Source: G020354785 sp964521285 (lineage in GTDB: Bacteria > Bacteroidota > Bacteroidia > Bacteroidales > UBA10428). Taken from it: 6,768 nt of DNA. Where the stretch lies: the NCBI GenBank assembly GCA_964521285.1, contig CAZFQS010000061.1, forward strand, positions 1-6,768, written 5' to 3'. The notes beneath the pieces were generated by a model that was not told the DNA's origin, did no database searches, and saw nothing but the letters and a program-made list of their open reading frames with translations. Below are positions 5,218-6,768 of this stretch, piece by piece; position 1 is the stretch's first letter, and the number at the start of each line of letters is the position of its first letter. The position numbers and the translations under genes are program-made.

Positions 5218-6768
5218 CTAAAAAATTAAAACAACTGCACCAATCTCTATCCACGGATTTGTCTCAGGTACAATATTTCCAGCCGGGCGTAATGATATTT
5301 GCAGCCTTTCCACTTTATCCATTTGTACACTGTCACCTGGTCCCCCACGTCCTTCTGCCGGTTCAATCCAGTAATTCCATCTCTGCGGAAAACCTTGTGG
5401 CAGCTTCACACCTCTGCTTAAACCAAGCTCATTAACAGGAACAACAATATCTTTCCAGTCTTTAGATAAGATGATTTTTTTACTCCAGGAAGTTCCGTCT
5501 GCTTCAACAAGTGTAACAAAGGCCTCAAGCCGGTTTGTGCTTCCCCTGGCACTTATCCTCAGGGATTTTGCTTTCCGAATAGCTGCCTTACGTGAGTCTA
5601 TCCTGTCTTTAACAGTTAAGGACATTGTATAATCATCCAGTTCCCTGTCAAAGCTTAACGGTAAATATAAACGGTAGACAGCCTGTCCGTTTACATTCGA
5701 TGATTTCATCTCAAAAATTCCAAAACGAATTGCATCTCCTATACGTGTAAATGCCAGTTTATTTATATCCTTTTCAGGATCAAGCAACGACATAGGTGTT
5801 TGCAGGCTGACAATCTTTGCTTTCCAAAAATTACTTCCTGTGAATCCATAAATAACAGGACTCCCTTTAACAGCCGACGGAAAGGTTATAAGTGAATCAT
5901 TTGTTTTTACAGTAATAGCGTATTCAAACCATCCTTCACCCAATTTACCGGTATCAATTGAAACGCTGTAAGTATATCCTTCTTTATGTTCCATATTAAA
6001 AGTCTGAAACCACCTGTTCCTGTTTCCTTTACCACGTATATGCAGCATAACTTCATCAGGGGGTTTATTGTCAATGATCTCTGCTTTTATTCCAACAGGC
6101 TGATTAACCAGGTATTCGTCGTAAGCAACCAGGTTAACCTGCAAAGGAAGTTTTTCGGCTTCATTACAAATGAATTCGTCCAGTCCGATTTTACCCAAAT
6201 ATTCAGGCAAATCAGTTTTCTTAGGAGGTTTATCCTTATATAAAATATAAACTCCCGGGTATATATCAAATTTACCACTATCCGCAGCAGTATAATAAGT
6301 GTTTCCTTTATTAATACCGAATGCCTTAAATTCATCACCCAGATCAGGAAGCTTTATTACCATTGGCCATTCCCTGTATAAAAGTCTGGATACTACTTTA
6401 TCCTTACCTGGCCGTTCAAACGGATCACTCACAATCATAGCATCAGGATATACTTCCAGCCTCCATATTCCATTCATGATTTTATCCAGAAAATAAATTC
6501 CTTTTCCTTCGTACCTTACCAGGGGTGATGAACCGTAACCAACAATTTTTACAAGACTGTCAGGTTGCGGATGATCTGTCCCGGTGCTATTGGAGTACAT
6601 GAATTTATCTGCCGTAACCATTTCGCTCAGGTTCTCTTCGTAGCTTACCCTGAAAGGTCCAAATAAAGTATTTTCCGGGTAATTGCCATATGTTTCCCAG
6701 AGAGGTATATTTTTCATTACCTCAGCTGCTATTACTGCACTGACAGATTTACCGGGAGTGTAAACCAT
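5218..6768 (-). CDS. Large, probably secreted glycan-associated protein, C-terminal 516 residues
   Basis: The reading frame is open to the window edge, and the ATG at 6768 is probably internal (MVYTPGKSVSAVIAAEV), so the real N-terminus, with any signal peptide and catalytic domain, is outside. Visible parts: residues 1-180, a beta-rich region with SPLVRYEGKGIYFLDK, GIWRLEVYPDAMIVSDPFERP and PGVYILYKDKP; residues 205-300, an Ig/fibronectin-like sandwich (VMLHIRGKGNRNRWFQTFNM, GWFEYAITVKT); residues 312-500, a jelly-roll like carbohydrate-binding modules (KSLRISARGS, LVEADGTSWSKKIILSKDW, IVVPVNELG), ending in WIEIGAVVLIF. I recognise no catalytic motif. I recall similar C-termini from large Bacteroidota proteins annotated as secreted or as glycoside hydrolases, but cannot name the family. 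It is the upstream gene of a pair with the GH2 lipoprotein, 15 bases apart, which supports a shared glycan target. The CDS is certain; the role is moderate. Confidence 0.85.
   Translation of the reverse strand: MVYTPGKSVSAVIAAEVMKNIPLWETYGNYPENTLFGPFRVSYEENLSEMVTADKFMYSNSTGTDHPQPDSLVKIVGYGSSPLVRYEGKGIYFLDKIMNGIWRLEVYPDAMIVSDPFERPGKDKVVSRLLYREWPMVIKLPDLGDEFKAFGINKGNTYYTAADSGKFDIYPGVYILYKDKPPKKTDLPEYLGKIGLDEFICNEAEKLPLQVNLVAYDEYLVNQPVGIKAEIIDNKPPDEVMLHIRGKGNRNRWFQTFNMEHKEGYTYSVSIDTGKLGEGWFEYAITVKTNDSLITFPSAVKGSPVIYGFTGSNFWKAKIVSLQTPMSLLDPEKDINKLAFTRIGDAIRFGIFEMKSSNVNGQAVYRLYLPLSFDRELDDYTMSLTVKDRIDSRKAAIRKAKSLRISARGSTNRLEAFVTLVEADGTSWSKKIILSKDWKDIVVPVNELGLSRGVKLPQGFPQRWNYWIEPAEGRGGPGDSVQMDKVERLQISLRPAGNIVPETNPWIEIGAVVLIF

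Noticed and set aside
6087..6338. Minus-strand 83-residue ORF inside the large glycan-associated gene
   Set aside because: It is an alternate frame of a long coding region; its hydrophobic composition follows from AT-rich codons.
6766..6768. ATG at the window edge as the real start of the right-hand gene
   Set aside because: No signal peptide follows and the sequence begins mid-domain; the coincidence with the window edge suggests an internal methionine.
1..6768. CRISPR array, tRNA, rRNA, insertion sequence or attachment site
   Set aside because: No regularly spaced repeats, cloverleaf-like segment, transposase or paired terminal repeats were seen on either strand.

Overview
The window looks like Bacteroidota DNA, probably from a metagenome assembly. 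It is AT-rich, has no clear Shine-Dalgarno sequences, and has several matches to the Bacteroidota -7 promoter element TAnnTTTG. It carries a four-helix membrane LytTR regulator and a lipoprotein glycoside hydrolase of family 2 (GH2), both typical of that phylum. A run of exactly 100 Ns (4480-4579) is a scaffold join of unknown true length, and it cuts one gene in two.

Layout: (1) 1-517, minus strand: the N-terminal 89 residues of a rhomboid intramembrane protease, leaving the window at base 1, preceded by a small two-helix membrane protein of unknown function; the two probably share a transcript. (2) 518-744: a divergent intergenic region with a candidate minus-strand promoter, a terminator-like inverted repeat and a plus-strand -7 box. 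(3) 745-3237, plus strand: a membrane-anchored LytTR transcription regulator, then a 135-base spacer holding a short palindrome, a 20-bp-phased direct repeat and one or two -7 boxes, then a cobalamin-binding-type radical SAM enzyme with a DUF4070-like tail. (4) 3230-6768, minus strand: a glycan-degradation pair. The upstream gene (5218-6768, N-terminus beyond the window) encodes a large protein with beta-sandwich and carbohydrate-binding-like domains. It is followed after 15 bases by a GH2 beta-galactosidase-like lipoprotein interrupted by the N gap. The radical SAM and GH2 genes converge and overlap by 8 bases at their stop codons. No gene-free stretch exceeds 300 bases.

How the genes work together: the two minus-strand genes at the right fit a secreted or surface glycan-degrading operon in which the GH2 enzyme removes terminal sugars and the neighbour binds or processes the same glycan. 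The LytTR regulator and the radical SAM gene may be functionally linked (adjacent, same strand, repeat between them), but this is inference. I see no CRISPR array, tRNA, rRNA, transposase, phage gene or clear defence system. I do not see convincing evidence of a new multi-gene system. The least explained items are the radical SAM enzyme's substrate, the repeat in front of it, and the small protein beside the rhomboid gene.
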